From contig NZ_JAIUZY010000004.1 of assembly GCF_020171625.1 (NCBI RefSeq), forward strand, positions 248,001 to 312,000: DNA of 64,000 bases. The letters are read 5' to 3'. Below are positions 34,459 to 43,752 of the stretch, one piece after another; the stretch's first letter is position 1, and each line of letters starts with the position of its first letter. The notes beneath the pieces are model-generated. The model did not search any database, was not told the origin of the DNA, and worked only from the letters and a program-made list of their open reading frames with translations. A program made the position numbers and the translations under genes. This DNA is from Salipiger bermudensis. Its GTDB lineage: Bacteria; Pseudomonadota; Alphaproteobacteria; Rhodobacterales; Rhodobacteraceae.

Positions 34459-35550
34459 TCAGTGGCTGTGGATCAGCGTCGGGAACAGCTTGGGGCCAAG
34501 GCTGTCATGCGCAAAGGTGGCGCCTTCGGTCAGCACCGAGACCGCATCATGCGAGTGCAGGCTTTCCTGATGGCTAGCCAGCACGCGATAGTCGCCAATG
34601 CGCGGGTCCGCCTGAAGCTGCGCGGCGAACAGCCGTGCGGCATCCTCGACGAAGATCGGGTTGGCGGCGTTGAGCTCGGCGAAAGCCTGTTCGTCCTCGC
34701 GCTTGACCATCACCTGAGTCTCGGTGGGCACGGCGGCGCGGCAGAGGTCGACCAGATCCTCGAACCACAGGCACTCGCCCTCCCGCAGCTCGACCGACAC
34801 GCGCGCCACCGAGCGCTGCGAATGCGGCGTTGCGAGCTGGTTGCGCTCGCGCCGGGCATGTTCCGACAGCTCGAGCGAGCACGGGCAGGTCGAGCTGTAG
34901 ACATAGTCGAGATGCACGAGCTTGCGCCGCACGCCCGCGGTCTCCACCAGTTCGAGCGCGATGTCGTAATACTGGAACCCCCACAGGCCCGAGCGCAGAG
35001 ATTCGACCTTCATCGGGAAGGAGAAGGCCAGCTCGATGCGGGCATCGAAGCTTTCCAGATCGGACTTGTAGTCGTCGAGCGCCGCTTCGATGACCTCGAA
35101 GGAGAAGGTCTTGTCGGCGTGGACATAGAAGCTGCGCATGATGCGCGACATGTTGATGCCCTTCTTGTCGGCATCGAGGCTGACCGTGCCGGTGACCGAG
35201 GTCTCCAGCGTCAGATCGCCATTGTCGCGAGTGTGGAACTTTATCGGCAGCCGGAAGTTGGAAATACCAACATGCTGGATCGCGCGGTTCTCTCCGCGGA
35301 TCAGCGACGCCGGGCCATTCTGCAGGTCCGGCAGGGTTTCACGATAGGCGGCGTCCGCCTTGAAATCCTTTGGATAGACACGTGACAGGTCCGGATAGCC
35401 GGGCCCGTCCCGCAGCAGGGCAAGCGCCGGATCGACCGCGTCGATCTCGCTATCATGCGCCTTGTCTGCAAAACGGCGCAGCAGGTCGAGCGCGGCGCGC
35501 GCCTGCTCTTCGCTGGGTTTGCTGTCGATTTCCGGCGTATGGACGTTCAT
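34459..35550 (-). CDS. folE2: GTP cyclohydrolase IB
   Basis: A 363-residue member of the COG1469/FolE2 family, which opens GTP to dihydroneopterin triphosphate for folate synthesis. It can use metals other than zinc. The family stretches QHVGISNFRLPI, KGINMSRIMRSFY, the Cys-containing STCPCSLELSEHARRE and the C-terminal SHQESLHSHDAV are all present. The start is placed at the ATG preceded by GAGGAAGACCGAG; a TTG five codons upstream would swallow this ribosome binding site. Confidence 0.93.
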   Translation of the reverse strand: MNVHTPEIDSKPSEEQARAALDLLRRFADKAHDSEIDAVDPALALLRDGPGYPDLSRVYPKDFKADAAYRETLPDLQNGPASLIRGENRAIQHVGISNFRLPIKFHTRDNGDLTLETSVTGTVSLDADKKGINMSRIMRSFYVHADKTFSFEVIEAALDDYKSDLESFDARIELAFSFPMKVESLRSGLWGFQYYDIALELVETAGVRRKLVHLDYVYSSTCPCSLELSEHARRERNQLATPHSQRSVARVSVELREGECLWFEDLVDLCRAAVPTETQVMVKREDEQAFAELNAANPIFVEDAARLFAAQLQADPRIGDYRVLASHQESLHSHDAVSVLTEGATFAHDSLGPKLFPTLIHSH

Positions 35551-35625
35551 CTCGGTCTTCCTCAAGCGACACTCCTACCGCCACAGAGATAGGTGGCGTG
35601 CGAACCGTTTGCCAACATTTTCATC

Positions 35626-35665
35626 TCTCCGGGCGAGTAACGCCCGGAGATCACACGCATGTGAT
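35626..35665 (-). terminator. Hairpins after metZ
   Basis: A small stem ATCACA / TGTGAT (35650-35665) lies directly past the metZ stop. Next comes a perfect 10-bp stem TCTCCGGGCG / CGCCCGGAGA with a 5-nt loop (35626-35650). The T-run after it is poor, so termination may be partial and folE2 may receive some read-through. Confidence 0.55.
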
Positions 35666-35666
35666 G

Positions 35667-36845
35667 CTAACAGGCATCAAGCGCCTGAAGCACGTCGGCC
35701 ACCAGATCGTCGGTATCCTCGATGCCGACCGACAGGCGGATCAGCCCGTCGGAAATGCCCAGATCCGCGCGCTGCTCGAGCGAGAGGCGCTGGTGGGTCG
35801 TGGTCGCCGGGTGGGTCGCGATGGACTTGGCGTCGCCAAGGTTGTTCGAGATCAGGATGATCTCAAGCGCATTGCAGAAGCGGAACGCCGCCTCCTTGCC
35901 GCCGTCGATCTCGAAGGCCACCATCGTGCCCCCTGCCCCGAGCTGACGCTGTGCCAGCGCGTGCTGCGCGTGGCTCTCCAGCCCCGGATAGCTGACCCGC
36001 GTGACCTTGGCATGGGTGCTCACCGCCTCGGCAATGGCCTTGGCAGAGACCGTCTGCGCCCGCACCCGCAGATCGATGGTCTCGAGCCCCTTGAGCATGA
36101 TCCAGGCGGTGAACGGGCTCATCGAGCCGCCGGTGTGCTTCATGTAGGGCTCGACCGTGCCGCGGATGAACTCGCGCGTACCGAGGATCACGCCGCCAAG
36201 CGCCCGGCCCTGACCATCGATGTGCTTCGTCGCGGAGTAGACCACGACGTCGGCGCCCTGCGCGATGGCGTCGGAGTAGACCGGGGTGGAGAACACGTTG
36301 TCGACGATGACGATCGCACCGGCCGCGTGGGCTAGTTTGGCCACACCCTCGATATCGACGATCTCGAGCGTCGGGTTCGACATGCTCTCGAAGAACACCG
36401 CCGTGGCGCCGGGCGCGAGCGCCTCTTCCCACGCCGCGAGGTCGCCGCCGTCGATGAAGACCACCTCGACGCCGTAGCGCGGCAGGATGCTCTCGAGGAT
36501 GTAGAGGCAGGAGCCGAACAGCGCCTTGGCGGCGACCACCCGGTCGCCCGCCTTGAGGCAGGAGGTCAGCGCGCCGTTCACGGCTGCCATGCCGGAAGCG
36601 GTGGCAAAGGCATCTTCGGCGCCCTCGAGCAGCGCGATGCGCTCTTCGAACATGGCGACGGTCGGGTTGCCGTAGCGGGCGTAGATGAACTCGTCCGGGC
36701 CGGACTTCAGAAACCGCGCCTCGGCCTGCTCGGCGCTGTCATAGGCGAAGCCCTGGGTCAGAAAAATCGCTTCGCTGAGCTCGCCCCACTGGCTGCGCTT
36801 GGTGCCGCCGTGAACCGCGTTCGTGCGAGATCCCTTGCTGGTCAT
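35667..36845 (-). CDS. metZ: O-succinylhomoserine sulfhydrylase
   Basis: A 392-residue Cys/Met-metabolism PLP enzyme making homocysteine from O-succinylhomoserine and sulfide. The PLP lysine is Lys207 in YSATKHIDGQG. The phosphate-binding ATASGMAAVN and the RYGNPT segment are present. The start at 36845 has AAAGGACACGAC upstream. The leader contains a SAM-II riboswitch and terminator, so the gene should be shut down when S-adenosylmethionine is plentiful. That regulation supports the MetZ assignment over a MetB or MdeA identity. Confidence 0.93.
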   Translation of the reverse strand: MTSKGSRTNAVHGGTKRSQWGELSEAIFLTQGFAYDSAEQAEARFLKSGPDEFIYARYGNPTVAMFEERIALLEGAEDAFATASGMAAVNGALTSCLKAGDRVVAAKALFGSCLYILESILPRYGVEVVFIDGGDLAAWEEALAPGATAVFFESMSNPTLEIVDIEGVAKLAHAAGAIVIVDNVFSTPVYSDAIAQGADVVVYSATKHIDGQGRALGGVILGTREFIRGTVEPYMKHTGGSMSPFTAWIMLKGLETIDLRVRAQTVSAKAIAEAVSTHAKVTRVSYPGLESHAQHALAQRQLGAGGTMVAFEIDGGKEAAFRFCNALEIILISNNLGDAKSIATHPATTTHQRLSLEQRADLGISDGLIRLSVGIEDTDDLVADVLQALDAC

Positions 36846-36880
36846 GTCGTGTCCTTTCGCGGCACCCCTCGCCGCAATTG

Positions 36881-36918
36881 AAAAAAGCCCCGTCGCGGTC
36901 AAGCGAAAGGGGCTTTCG
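36881..36918 (-). terminator. Leader terminator and overlapping antiterminator of metZ
   Basis: On the minus strand AAAGCCCC (36916-36909) pairs with GGGGCTTT (36891-36884), followed by an uninterrupted T-run to 36881. An alternative hairpin CGAAAG-CCC-CTTTCG (36918-36904) uses the same left arm, so the two cannot form together. This is the layout of a transcription attenuator placed 6 bases after the riboswitch. Confidence 0.85.
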
Positions 36919-36923
36919 TCTGA

Positions 36924-36981
36924 CCTCTTTAGCGGAATTTTTTAACGTGGCCCGCAATCCGGTAACAAAGCGCCACGGGCC
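36924..36981 (-). ncRNA. SAM-II riboswitch
   Basis: On the minus strand the element starts GCCCGTGGCGCTTTG, continues ACCGGATTGCGGGCCACG and ends TTAAAAAATTCCGCTAAAGA. This matches my recollection of the SAM-II consensus: P1 CGTGG / CCACG, the TTTG..CCGG..TTGC core, and the TTAAA and GCTAAAG pseudoknot strand. SAM-II elements are known before met genes in alphaproteobacteria. It lies about 80 bases upstream of metZ. Confidence 0.92.
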
Positions 36982-37166
36982 GCGCATTACGCCTCTCGCG
37001 CCGTTGCGTCAAGCTTTCCGGTGGTGACAGGCCGCGCCATCCCTCCGGTCTTTGACTCGAATGCGCGCGATTTCCGCGGGGATCCGCGCAAGACAGGCGC
37101 CGGGAGAGGTTGTCATTTCCGCCCGCCCTGCCCCATCATGATGCCGGCAGAGGCAGCGAGACGAGC

Positions 37167-39038
37167 ATGGACGGATTTCTCTTCGAGGCGTCGATCTACC
37201 TATTGGCGGCGGTGATCGCGGTGCCCATCGCGGCGCGGCTCGGGCTCGGCTCGGTGCTGGGCTACCTTCTTGCGGGCATCGTCATCGGCCCGGTGCTGAA
37301 CCTCGTCGCCGCCACCGAGGACCTGCGCCATTTCGCCGAGTTCGGCGTGGTGATGATGCTGTTCATCATCGGGCTCGAGCTCGAACCCCGCGCGCTGTGG
37401 GACATGCGCCACCGGCTGGTGGGGTTGGGCGGCTCGCAGATTGCCATCACCATGCTGGCGGTGATGGGCTGCGCCATGGCGCTCGGGGTGAGCTGGGCGC
37501 CGGCACTGGCCTGCGGCATGGTGTTTGCCCTGTCGTCGACCGCCATCGTTTTGCAGACGCTGAACGAGAAGGGGCTGATGCAATCGACCGGCGGGCGCTC
37601 GGCCTTCTCGGTGCTGCTGACGCAGGACATCGCGGTGATCCCGATGCTCGTGCTGCTGCCATTGCTGGCGCTTCCGGGCGTGGCGTATCTGTCGGCGGAC
37701 GGCTCCATCGACATCGGCCACGCTGACGACGCCGCGCACCACGGCATGTCGCTGGTCGAGGGCCTGCCGGGCTGGGGCGTGGCCCTGGTGACGCTGGCCG
37801 CCATCGCGCTGATCATCGTGGCGGGCATCTACGGCGCGCGCCCGCTGTTCCGGCATATCCATTCCTCGCACCTGCCCGAGATGTTCACCGCCGTGGCCCT
37901 GCTGATCGTGGTCGGCATCGCCTTCGTGATGGAGCTCGTGGGCCTGTCGCCGGCGCTTGGCACCTTCCTCGCCGGGGTGGTGCTGGCGAACTCGGAGTTC
38001 CGCCACCAGCTCGAGTCGGACATCGAGCCCTTCAAGGGCCTGCTGCTGGGGCTGTTCTTCATCACCGTGGGCGCGGGCATCGACCTGCTCGCCTTCATGA
38101 GCGAGCCCTTCGTCATCCTCGGGCTGGCGCTCGGGCTGATGCTGCTGAAGGGCGCGATCCTGATGCTGCTGGCGCGCATCTTCAAGCTGCGCACGCGGGC
38201 GCGCTGGCTCTTCACCCTGTCGCTGGCGCAGGCGGGGGAGTTCGGGTTCGTGCTGATCTCCTTCGCGCTGCAACTCGGCATCTTCGACACCGCGCTCGGG
38301 CAGCGGCTGCTGCTGGTGGTGGCGCTGTCGATGCTGATCACGCCGCTGCTCTTCATCCTCTATGACTGGCTCTCGACCCGGCTCGAGGAGACCCGCGAGG
38401 CGCAGCAGGAGGACAGGGTCGAGGCGGACGGGCCGATCATCATTGCCGGCATCGGGCGCTTTGGCCAGATCGTGAACCGGCTGGTGGGCAGCTCGGGCTA
38501 CCGCACGGTGGTGATCGACCACGACATGAAGACCATCGAGCTGATGCGCCGCTTCGGGCACCGCGGCTATTTCGGCGACCCGACACGGCCCGAACTGCTG
38601 CACGCCGCCGGCATCAAGGATGCCAAGGTGCTGGTGGTCGGGCTCGACGATCCCAAGGCCAGCACCAAGCTGGTGCGCTTTGCACGCCGCATCAACGAGG
38701 ACCTCTTCATCATCGCCCGGGCCCGCGACAGAACCCATGTCTACGAGCTCTATCAGGCCGGTGCCGACAAGATCGTGCGCGAGATGTTCGACAGCTCCCT
38801 GCGGGCCGGGCGCTATGTGCTCGAGCAGGTCGGGATGAGCGAGTACGAGGCGGCGATCGCGCAGGAGACCTTCTATCACCACGACCGCGAGACGGTGCGG
38901 GAGCTGGCCCAGCTCTGGGACCCGAGCGTGCCGTCGTCCGAGAACGAGGCCTACATCAAGCGCGCCCGCGAGCTCGAGAAAGAGCTCGAAACGGCGCTTT
39001 ACACGGCGCTGATGGAAGGGCGCGAGGACGCGGCGTAG
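37167..39038 (+). CDS. CPA2-family K+/H+ antiporter with TrkA-N domain (Kef/YbaL type)
   Basis: A 623-residue protein. About twelve membrane segments (residues 1-400) form a Na+/H+-exchanger fold, including the LGTFLAGVVLANSEFRHQLE segment. A cytoplasmic RCK/TrkA-N domain follows, with a nucleotide-binding GIGRFGQ near 424-430 and the acidic VVIDHDMKTIELMRRFG strand. It would export K+ in exchange for protons, gated by nucleotide or glutathione adducts. The start at 37167 is chosen as the first Met before the membrane segment, with GAGGCAGCGAGACGAGC upstream. KefB/KefC naming is not certain. Confidence 0.87.
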   Translation: MDGFLFEASIYLLAAVIAVPIAARLGLGSVLGYLLAGIVIGPVLNLVAATEDLRHFAEFGVVMMLFIIGLELEPRALWDMRHRLVGLGGSQIAITMLAVMGCAMALGVSWAPALACGMVFALSSTAIVLQTLNEKGLMQSTGGRSAFSVLLTQDIAVIPMLVLLPLLALPGVAYLSADGSIDIGHADDAAHHGMSLVEGLPGWGVALVTLAAIALIIVAGIYGARPLFRHIHSSHLPEMFTAVALLIVVGIAFVMELVGLSPALGTFLAGVVLANSEFRHQLESDIEPFKGLLLGLFFITVGAGIDLLAFMSEPFVILGLALGLMLLKGAILMLLARIFKLRTRARWLFTLSLAQAGEFGFVLISFALQLGIFDTALGQRLLLVVALSMLITPLLFILYDWLSTRLEETREAQQEDRVEADGPIIIAGIGRFGQIVNRLVGSSGYRTVVIDHDMKTIELMRRFGHRGYFGDPTRPELLHAAGIKDAKVLVVGLDDPKASTKLVRFARRINEDLFIIARARDRTHVYELYQAGADKIVREMFDSSLRAGRYVLEQVGMSEYEAAIAQETFYHHDRETVRELAQLWDPSVPSSENEAYIKRARELEKELETALYTALMEGREDAA

Positions 39039-39106
39039 CCTGACAGGAGGTGCCGTCGCCGCACTCCTTGCTAGGCCCCCCGCTCGAAAAGAGGATCGAC
39101 ACGCGA

Positions 39107-39138
39107 GAAACGAAAAAAGCGGACCCGAAGGCCCGCTT
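39107..39138 (-). terminator. Intrinsic terminator of carD
   Basis: On the minus strand the stem AAGCGGGCC / GGTCCGCTT with loop TTCG is followed by TTTTCG. It lies 28 bases beyond the carD stop. Confidence 0.85.
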
Positions 39139-39165
39139 AGTTCGAATTCCACAGTCGCAGAAAGA

Positions 39166-39675
39166 TCAGGCGGCGCGCAGCCCCAGAACCTCGTCGACCT
39201 GACGCGCCGCGGCGACCTCGTCCCCACCGGAGACGGCGGCCACTTCGCGGGTCAGACGCTCGAGCGCGGCTTCGTAGAGCTGACGCTCGGAGTAGCTCTG
39301 CTCGCGCTGGTCGTCGGCGCGGTGCAGGTCGCGCACGACCTCGGCGATGGCGATCAGGTCGCCCGAGTTGATCTTCTGCTCATATTCCTGAGCGCGGCGC
39401 GACCACATCGCGCGCTTGACCTTGGCCTTGCCCTTAAGCGTCTTCATCGCCTGGCTCACCACGTCGGGCGAGGACAGCGAGCGCATGCCGATCTCGGTCG
39501 CCTTGTGGGTCGGCACCCGAAGGGTCATCTTGTCCTTCTCGAAGGAAATCACAAACAGTTCCAGCGTCATGCCGGCGACGTCCTGCTCTTCGATCGACAT
39601 GATCTGACCCACGCCATGGGCGGGATAGACCACGTAATCGTTGGGCCGGAATTCGTTTTTCTTGCTCTTGGTCAT
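39166..39675 (-). CDS. carD: CarD-family transcription regulator
   Basis: A 169-residue protein with an N-terminal Tudor-like RNA-polymerase interaction domain (about 8-68, beginning NDYVVYPAHGVGQI) and a C-terminal helical DNA-binding domain with the conserved Trp in RAMWSRRAQEYEQKI. CarD binds the RNA polymerase beta subunit and stabilises open promoter complexes, acting widely on sigma-70 promoters. The carD-fdxA neighbourhood is common in alphaproteobacteria. AAGGACACTTTTGT precedes the start. Confidence 0.95.
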   Translation of the reverse strand: MTKSKKNEFRPNDYVVYPAHGVGQIMSIEEQDVAGMTLELFVISFEKDKMTLRVPTHKATEIGMRSLSSPDVVSQAMKTLKGKAKVKRAMWSRRAQEYEQKINSGDLIAIAEVVRDLHRADDQREQSYSERQLYEAALERLTREVAAVSGGDEVAAARQVDEVLGLRAA

Positions 39676-39982
39676 ACAAAAGTGTCCTTAGCAGCCAAGC
39701 CACGGTTCATCACGACAAGAAGGACGCGGCGACAAAAAAGACGGACGGATATGCAAAGCATCCCGTTCGTCTGAAAGCGTCACGTCTTGGATTATTCCCC
39801 CGGCCGGTTCCCGACCTGATCATGTCTGCGTGGCTTCGTCATGTGTGCAAGAAAGAATAGCACAAAAGCCCGCTCTTTCCCAGATTCTTGGCGGAAACAG
39901 AGATTCCACGCAAAAACAGGGCTTTGCGCGGATCCAGTTACGCATTTGCAACCGCTTTGGCCGCGGAACGGCGAATCGCCGC
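39676..39982. other. Intergenic region between fdxA and carD
   Basis: The carD promoter should lie here. On the minus strand a TGTGCTATTCT segment (39851-39862) resembles an extended -10 element; no good -35 was found. A 6-bp CGCAAA / TTTGCG hairpin at 39909-39928 lies 55 bases past the fdxA stop and may be a weak terminator. No gene is recognised. Confidence 0.35.
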
Positions 39983-40321
39983 TCAGCCGCCCTCGCCCGG
40001 CGCTTCGGAGAAATACTTCTCCATCTTGCCCGGCTCGCCATCGCGCTCTTCGGCCTCGGGCATCGGATCCTTCTTGGAAATGATGACCGGCCAGAGCTCC
40101 GAGTACTTGCGATTGAACTCGACCCACTTCTCCATGTCCGGCTCGGTATCGGGCCGGATGGCATCCGCGGGGCATTCGGGCTCGCAGACGCCGCAATCGA
40201 TGCATTCATCGGGATGAATCACCAGCGTGTTCTCGCCTTCGTAGAAGCAATCCACCGGACAGACTTCGACGCAGTCGGTGTATTTGCAGGCGATGCAGTT
40301 TTCAGTGACCACGTAAGTCAT
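39983..40321 (-). CDS. fdxA: Seven-iron ferredoxin
   Basis: A 112-residue 3Fe-4S/4Fe-4S ferredoxin of the FdxA type. The cysteine patterns C9..C17..C21P and C40xxC43xxC46xxxC50P provide both clusters. The C-terminal extension with [14 protein letters not shown] is typical of the Azotobacter FdI-like family. A small electron carrier in the cytoplasm with unknown partner. Not nif-associated here; the order helicase-S4-fdxA-carD is conserved in the group as far as I recall. Confidence 0.95.
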   Translation of the reverse strand: MTYVVTENCIACKYTDCVEVCPVDCFYEGENTLVIHPDECIDCGVCEPECPADAIRPDTEPDMEKWVEFNRKYSELWPVIISKKDPMPEAEERDGEPGKMEKYFSEAPGEGG

Positions 40322-40378
40322 GGCAAAATCATCCGTCAGAGTCTCGCGAGTTGCGTCTAGCTAGACCACGATGCGGGA

Positions 40379-40753
40379 TCATTCAAGCCTATCCCGCTGC
40401 CGGTCGAGCTGACGCCGATCGCGTTTGGTGGGACGTCCCCCGCCCTCGAAACGCGGGGTCTGTGGTTCCGGCGCGCGCGGCGCCGGCGGGTCGAGATCCT
40501 CGTAGAGCGCCTGCGCCTCCGGAGCCGGGCCGCGCCGCGTGCCAAGGGCAAGCACCTTGATCACCCGCACGTCGCGCCCCTGCGAGAAGGTCAGGACGTC
40601 GCCAAGCCCCACCGAGAAGGCGGGCTTGGCGATGGACTGGCCGTTGACCCGCAGCCCGCTCGACACGACCTTGGCGGCAAGGCTCCGCGTCTTGAAGAAG
40701 CGGGCCTGCCACAGCCACTTGTCGATGCGCAGCTTGGTCGCCGGCTCGGCCAC
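40379..40753 (-). CDS. S4-domain RNA-binding protein (Hsp15-like)
   Basis: A 124-residue protein with an N-terminal S4 domain (about 8-70, beginning LRIDKWLWQARFFKTRSLA) and a basic, proline-rich C-terminal tail. Hsp15-type proteins bind stalled 50S subunits carrying peptidyl-tRNA and help recycle them. The GTG start follows the helicase stop with no intervening base, so the two genes are coupled. Confidence 0.87.
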   Translation of the reverse strand: MAEPATKLRIDKWLWQARFFKTRSLAAKVVSSGLRVNGQSIAKPAFSVGLGDVLTFSQGRDVRVIKVLALGTRRGPAPEAQALYEDLDPPAPRAPEPQTPRFEGGGRPTKRDRRQLDRQRDRLE

Positions 40754-43723
40754 TTACGACTTGCCCTTGAACCCCATGAGCGCCGCGGCGAAGGGGTTGT
40801 CGGGGTCGATCTTCTGCTCCTTGCGGGGACGGGACTCGTAGGTCTTGGCGCCCTTGTCGCCGTCGGGCTTGCCGCCCTTGCCCCTCTTGCCGCCGGGGCC
40901 GCCCTTGCCGCGCGGCGCGCCGCCCTTGCCACGGGCGTTCTTCTGCCCGTCGCGGCCACCGCCGTCACGCTCGCGCTGGCCGCCGCCCTCGCGGCGCGGG
41001 CCGCGGTTGTTGCGGTTGCCGGCCCAAGTGAAGGTGTAGAACACCTCGGTCTCGGGACCCGCGAGGGCCTCGTCGGGCGCGGTGCCGGGGAGGATTTCCT
41101 CTTCCGGGGTCTCGGCGATGTGATCGTCGACCTCGAGCGGCGCGGGATCTTCGTTGACCGGGGCAAAGCCCTCGTCATCGATCGCCTCGGAGCCGGTGAC
41201 CACGTCCGCCGCCGGCGGAGTCTCGGCGGGATCGGGCATGGCGCCCGGTGTGGTTTCCGCCTCGCGGGCGGCGTCGAAGACCGGCTCGTCCTCACCGGCC
41301 ACGCCCGACGGCTCGGAGGTCTCGGCGACCACCTCGTCGGCGCGGCGCACCTTGGTGCGTTCACCCTTCTCGCCACGATAGCCGAGTCCCTGCATCAGGT
41401 CGGCGAACTGCTCCAGCGTCATGCCGGTGATCGACAGCATGTCGGCGTTGGCCTCGAAGCCGCCGCGGCTGTCCTGCGCACGCAGCAGGTCGGCGAGGCG
41501 CTCGAGCATGTCGATGCGGATCGCGCGGTCACCGGCCGGGCGATAGCCCGCCAGCGAGTAGTGCTGCATCGGCACGTCGCGAACGTTGGGCACGGTCACG
41601 AGACCCGGCGGCGGTGCCTCGGGGAAGGTGTCGAGATCGTTGTGCAGCGACCAGAGAACCAGCCGCAGGCGCGTCGGCGCGGGCTTGAGCAGCAGCGGCA
41701 TGAAGATGGTGTACTGACCGAAGCGCATCCCGTGCTTGCGCAGCACGCCGCGCGCGTCCTGATCGAGCTGCTTGACCTCGTCGGCCACCAGTTGGCGCGG
41801 CAGGATGCCCATGGCCTCGACCATGCGGAAGGCGAAGCCGCGCGCAAGGCCGGTGAGGGTCTCGTCGCGCTGCATGTTCAGCAGCGGCTCGAACAGCGCC
41901 GCGATCTTGCGGTCGATGAAGTGCTGCAGACGGCGCTCGACCTTCTGGACCACGTCCGCTCCGGCGGTGTCGTCGACGAAGGCCACCACGCGCGGCTTGA
42001 GCGGGTCGTCGCCCTTGGCGAGCTTGCCCACCGCCTGGTCGCCCCACATGAGGCCGCCCTGCTCGGTGAAATCGATCTCGGTATCCGGCGCGTTGTAGAA
42101 CCGATCCGCCCGAAGGTGGAAATGCGGCGCGAGCGCCTGAAGCGACGCCTGTTTCAGCGTCTTGGCCTCCTGGCCCGTCGCTCCCTGATCCTGACGGAAC
42201 CGGAACCCTTCAAGACGTCCGACGAATTCTCCTTCGACGGTCACCTCACCCTTGTCATTCACCTCGGCCAAAAGGGCCTCCTTCTGCTTCAACCGGCGAA
42301 GCAATACGCTTGTCCGCCGGTCAACAAATCTCTGAGTCAGACGCTCGTGCAGGGCGTCGGACAGTGCGTCTTCTACAGCGCGGGTCGCCTCGCGCCAATG
42401 GCTTTCGTCATCGACCCAGCCGCGGCGCTGCGCCACGTAGGTCCATGTGCGGATAAACGCCAATCGCTTCGACAATGTGTCGATATCGCCATCGGTGCGG
42501 TCGATCCGCTTGATCTGACGGGCGAGGAAGTCGTTCGGGATCTCGCCGCGCTCGTGCAGATGCTGGAAGATAACCTGCAACAGGCCAGCATGTTCCGCAT
42601 GACTGATTCCCCGGAAATCCGGGATCCGGCAGACATCCCACAAAAGCTGCACCGAGCGCGGGTTGCTCGCGCGCGCCTGCACCTCGGCCTCCTGCCCCAG
42701 CGTCTTCAGCGCCATCAGGTCGTCGGCCTCGCGCGCCTTGACGAGCCACTCGTCGTCGGGACCGAGCTCGAGCGAATGCACGAGCCCCTGGATCGAGCCG
42801 AAATTGAGCTTCGGGTTGCGCCAGTTTAGCTTGCGCAGCGGCGTGAAGCTGTGGCTGGTGATCGCCTCGACCCAGTCGTCGGGGATCTGGCCGGCATCGC
42901 CCGTGGTGCCGAAGGTGCCGGGCTTCATGCCGCGACCGGCCCGACCGGCGATCTGCGCCAGCTCGTTGGGCTGCAGCGGGCGCATCCGGCGGCCGTCGAA
43001 CTTGGTCAGGCTCGAGAAGGCGACGTGGTCGATATCGAGGTTGAGCCCCATGCCGATGGCGTCGGTGGCCACGAGGTAGTCGACCTCGCCATTCTGGTAG
43101 AGATCGACCTGCGCGTTGCGGGTGCGCGGGCTCAGCGCCCCCATCACCACCGCGGCACCGCCCTTGGTGCGGCGGATCAGCTCGGCGATGGCATAGACGT
43201 TATCGACCGAGAAGCCGACGATCGCCGAGCGCGCCGGCATCCGGCTGATCTTTTTCGAGCCGAGATAGCCAAGCTGGCTCATCCGCTCGCGGCGGATGAA
43301 CTCGCAGCCCTTCACCAGCGCATTGATCGGCCCGCGCATGGTGTCGGAACCGAGAAACAGCGTCTCGTGCAGCCCGCGCATCCGCAGCAGACGGTCGGTG
43401 AAGACGTGGCCGCGCTCGGGATCGGCGCACAGCTGGATCTCGTCGATGGCGACGAAATCGCAGCCCATGCCCTCGGGCATCGCCTCGACCGTGCAGATCC
43501 AGTACTGCGCCCGCGGCGGCACGATGCGCTCTTCGCCGGTGACCAGCGCCACCGTGCCCGGTCCGCGCGCCGCCACGACCTTGTCGTAGACCTCGCGCGC
43601 CAGCAGCCGCAACGGCAGGCCGATCATCCCGGTGCGGTGACCGAGCATGCGTTCGATGGCGTAATGGGTTTTGCCAGTGTTGGTCGGGCCGAGAACGGCC
43701 GCGATCCGTGCGCGCTGGGGCAT
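40754..43723 (-). CDS. Suv3-like DExH RNA helicase with Gly/Arg/Lys-rich tail
   Basis: A 989-residue superfamily 2 helicase. It has Walker A GPTNTGKT (12-19), DEIQ (94-97), motif VI QIAGRAGRG (257-265) and an SUV3-type C-terminal region. A roughly 70-residue low-complexity tail rich in Gly, Lys and Arg (about 905-975, for example RGKGGAPRGKGG) resembles RNA-chaperone tails. Related mitochondrial SUV3 works with RNase II or PNPase in RNA decay, and such a role is plausible here. It is co-transcribed with the S4 RNA-binding protein, which strengthens an RNA-metabolism role. Confidence 0.87.
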   Translation of the reverse strand: MPQRARIAAVLGPTNTGKTHYAIERMLGHRTGMIGLPLRLLAREVYDKVVAARGPGTVALVTGEERIVPPRAQYWICTVEAMPEGMGCDFVAIDEIQLCADPERGHVFTDRLLRMRGLHETLFLGSDTMRGPINALVKGCEFIRRERMSQLGYLGSKKISRMPARSAIVGFSVDNVYAIAELIRRTKGGAAVVMGALSPRTRNAQVDLYQNGEVDYLVATDAIGMGLNLDIDHVAFSSLTKFDGRRMRPLQPNELAQIAGRAGRGMKPGTFGTTGDAGQIPDDWVEAITSHSFTPLRKLNWRNPKLNFGSIQGLVHSLELGPDDEWLVKAREADDLMALKTLGQEAEVQARASNPRSVQLLWDVCRIPDFRGISHAEHAGLLQVIFQHLHERGEIPNDFLARQIKRIDRTDGDIDTLSKRLAFIRTWTYVAQRRGWVDDESHWREATRAVEDALSDALHERLTQRFVDRRTSVLLRRLKQKEALLAEVNDKGEVTVEGEFVGRLEGFRFRQDQGATGQEAKTLKQASLQALAPHFHLRADRFYNAPDTEIDFTEQGGLMWGDQAVGKLAKGDDPLKPRVVAFVDDTAGADVVQKVERRLQHFIDRKIAALFEPLLNMQRDETLTGLARGFAFRMVEAMGILPRQLVADEVKQLDQDARGVLRKHGMRFGQYTIFMPLLLKPAPTRLRLVLWSLHNDLDTFPEAPPPGLVTVPNVRDVPMQHYSLAGYRPAGDRAIRIDMLERLADLLRAQDSRGGFEANADMLSITGMTLEQFADLMQGLGYRGEKGERTKVRRADEVVAETSEPSGVAGEDEPVFDAAREAETTPGAMPDPAETPPAADVVTGSEAIDDEGFAPVNEDPAPLEVDDHIAETPEEEILPGTAPDEALAGPETEVFYTFTWAGNRNNRGPRREGGGQRERDGGGRDGQKNARGKGGAPRGKGGPGGKRGKGGKPDGDKGAKTYESRPRKEQKIDPDNPFAAALMGFKGKS

Positions 43724-43752
43724 GGTGACGCCCTGTTCCTTCCCTCAGAGGT

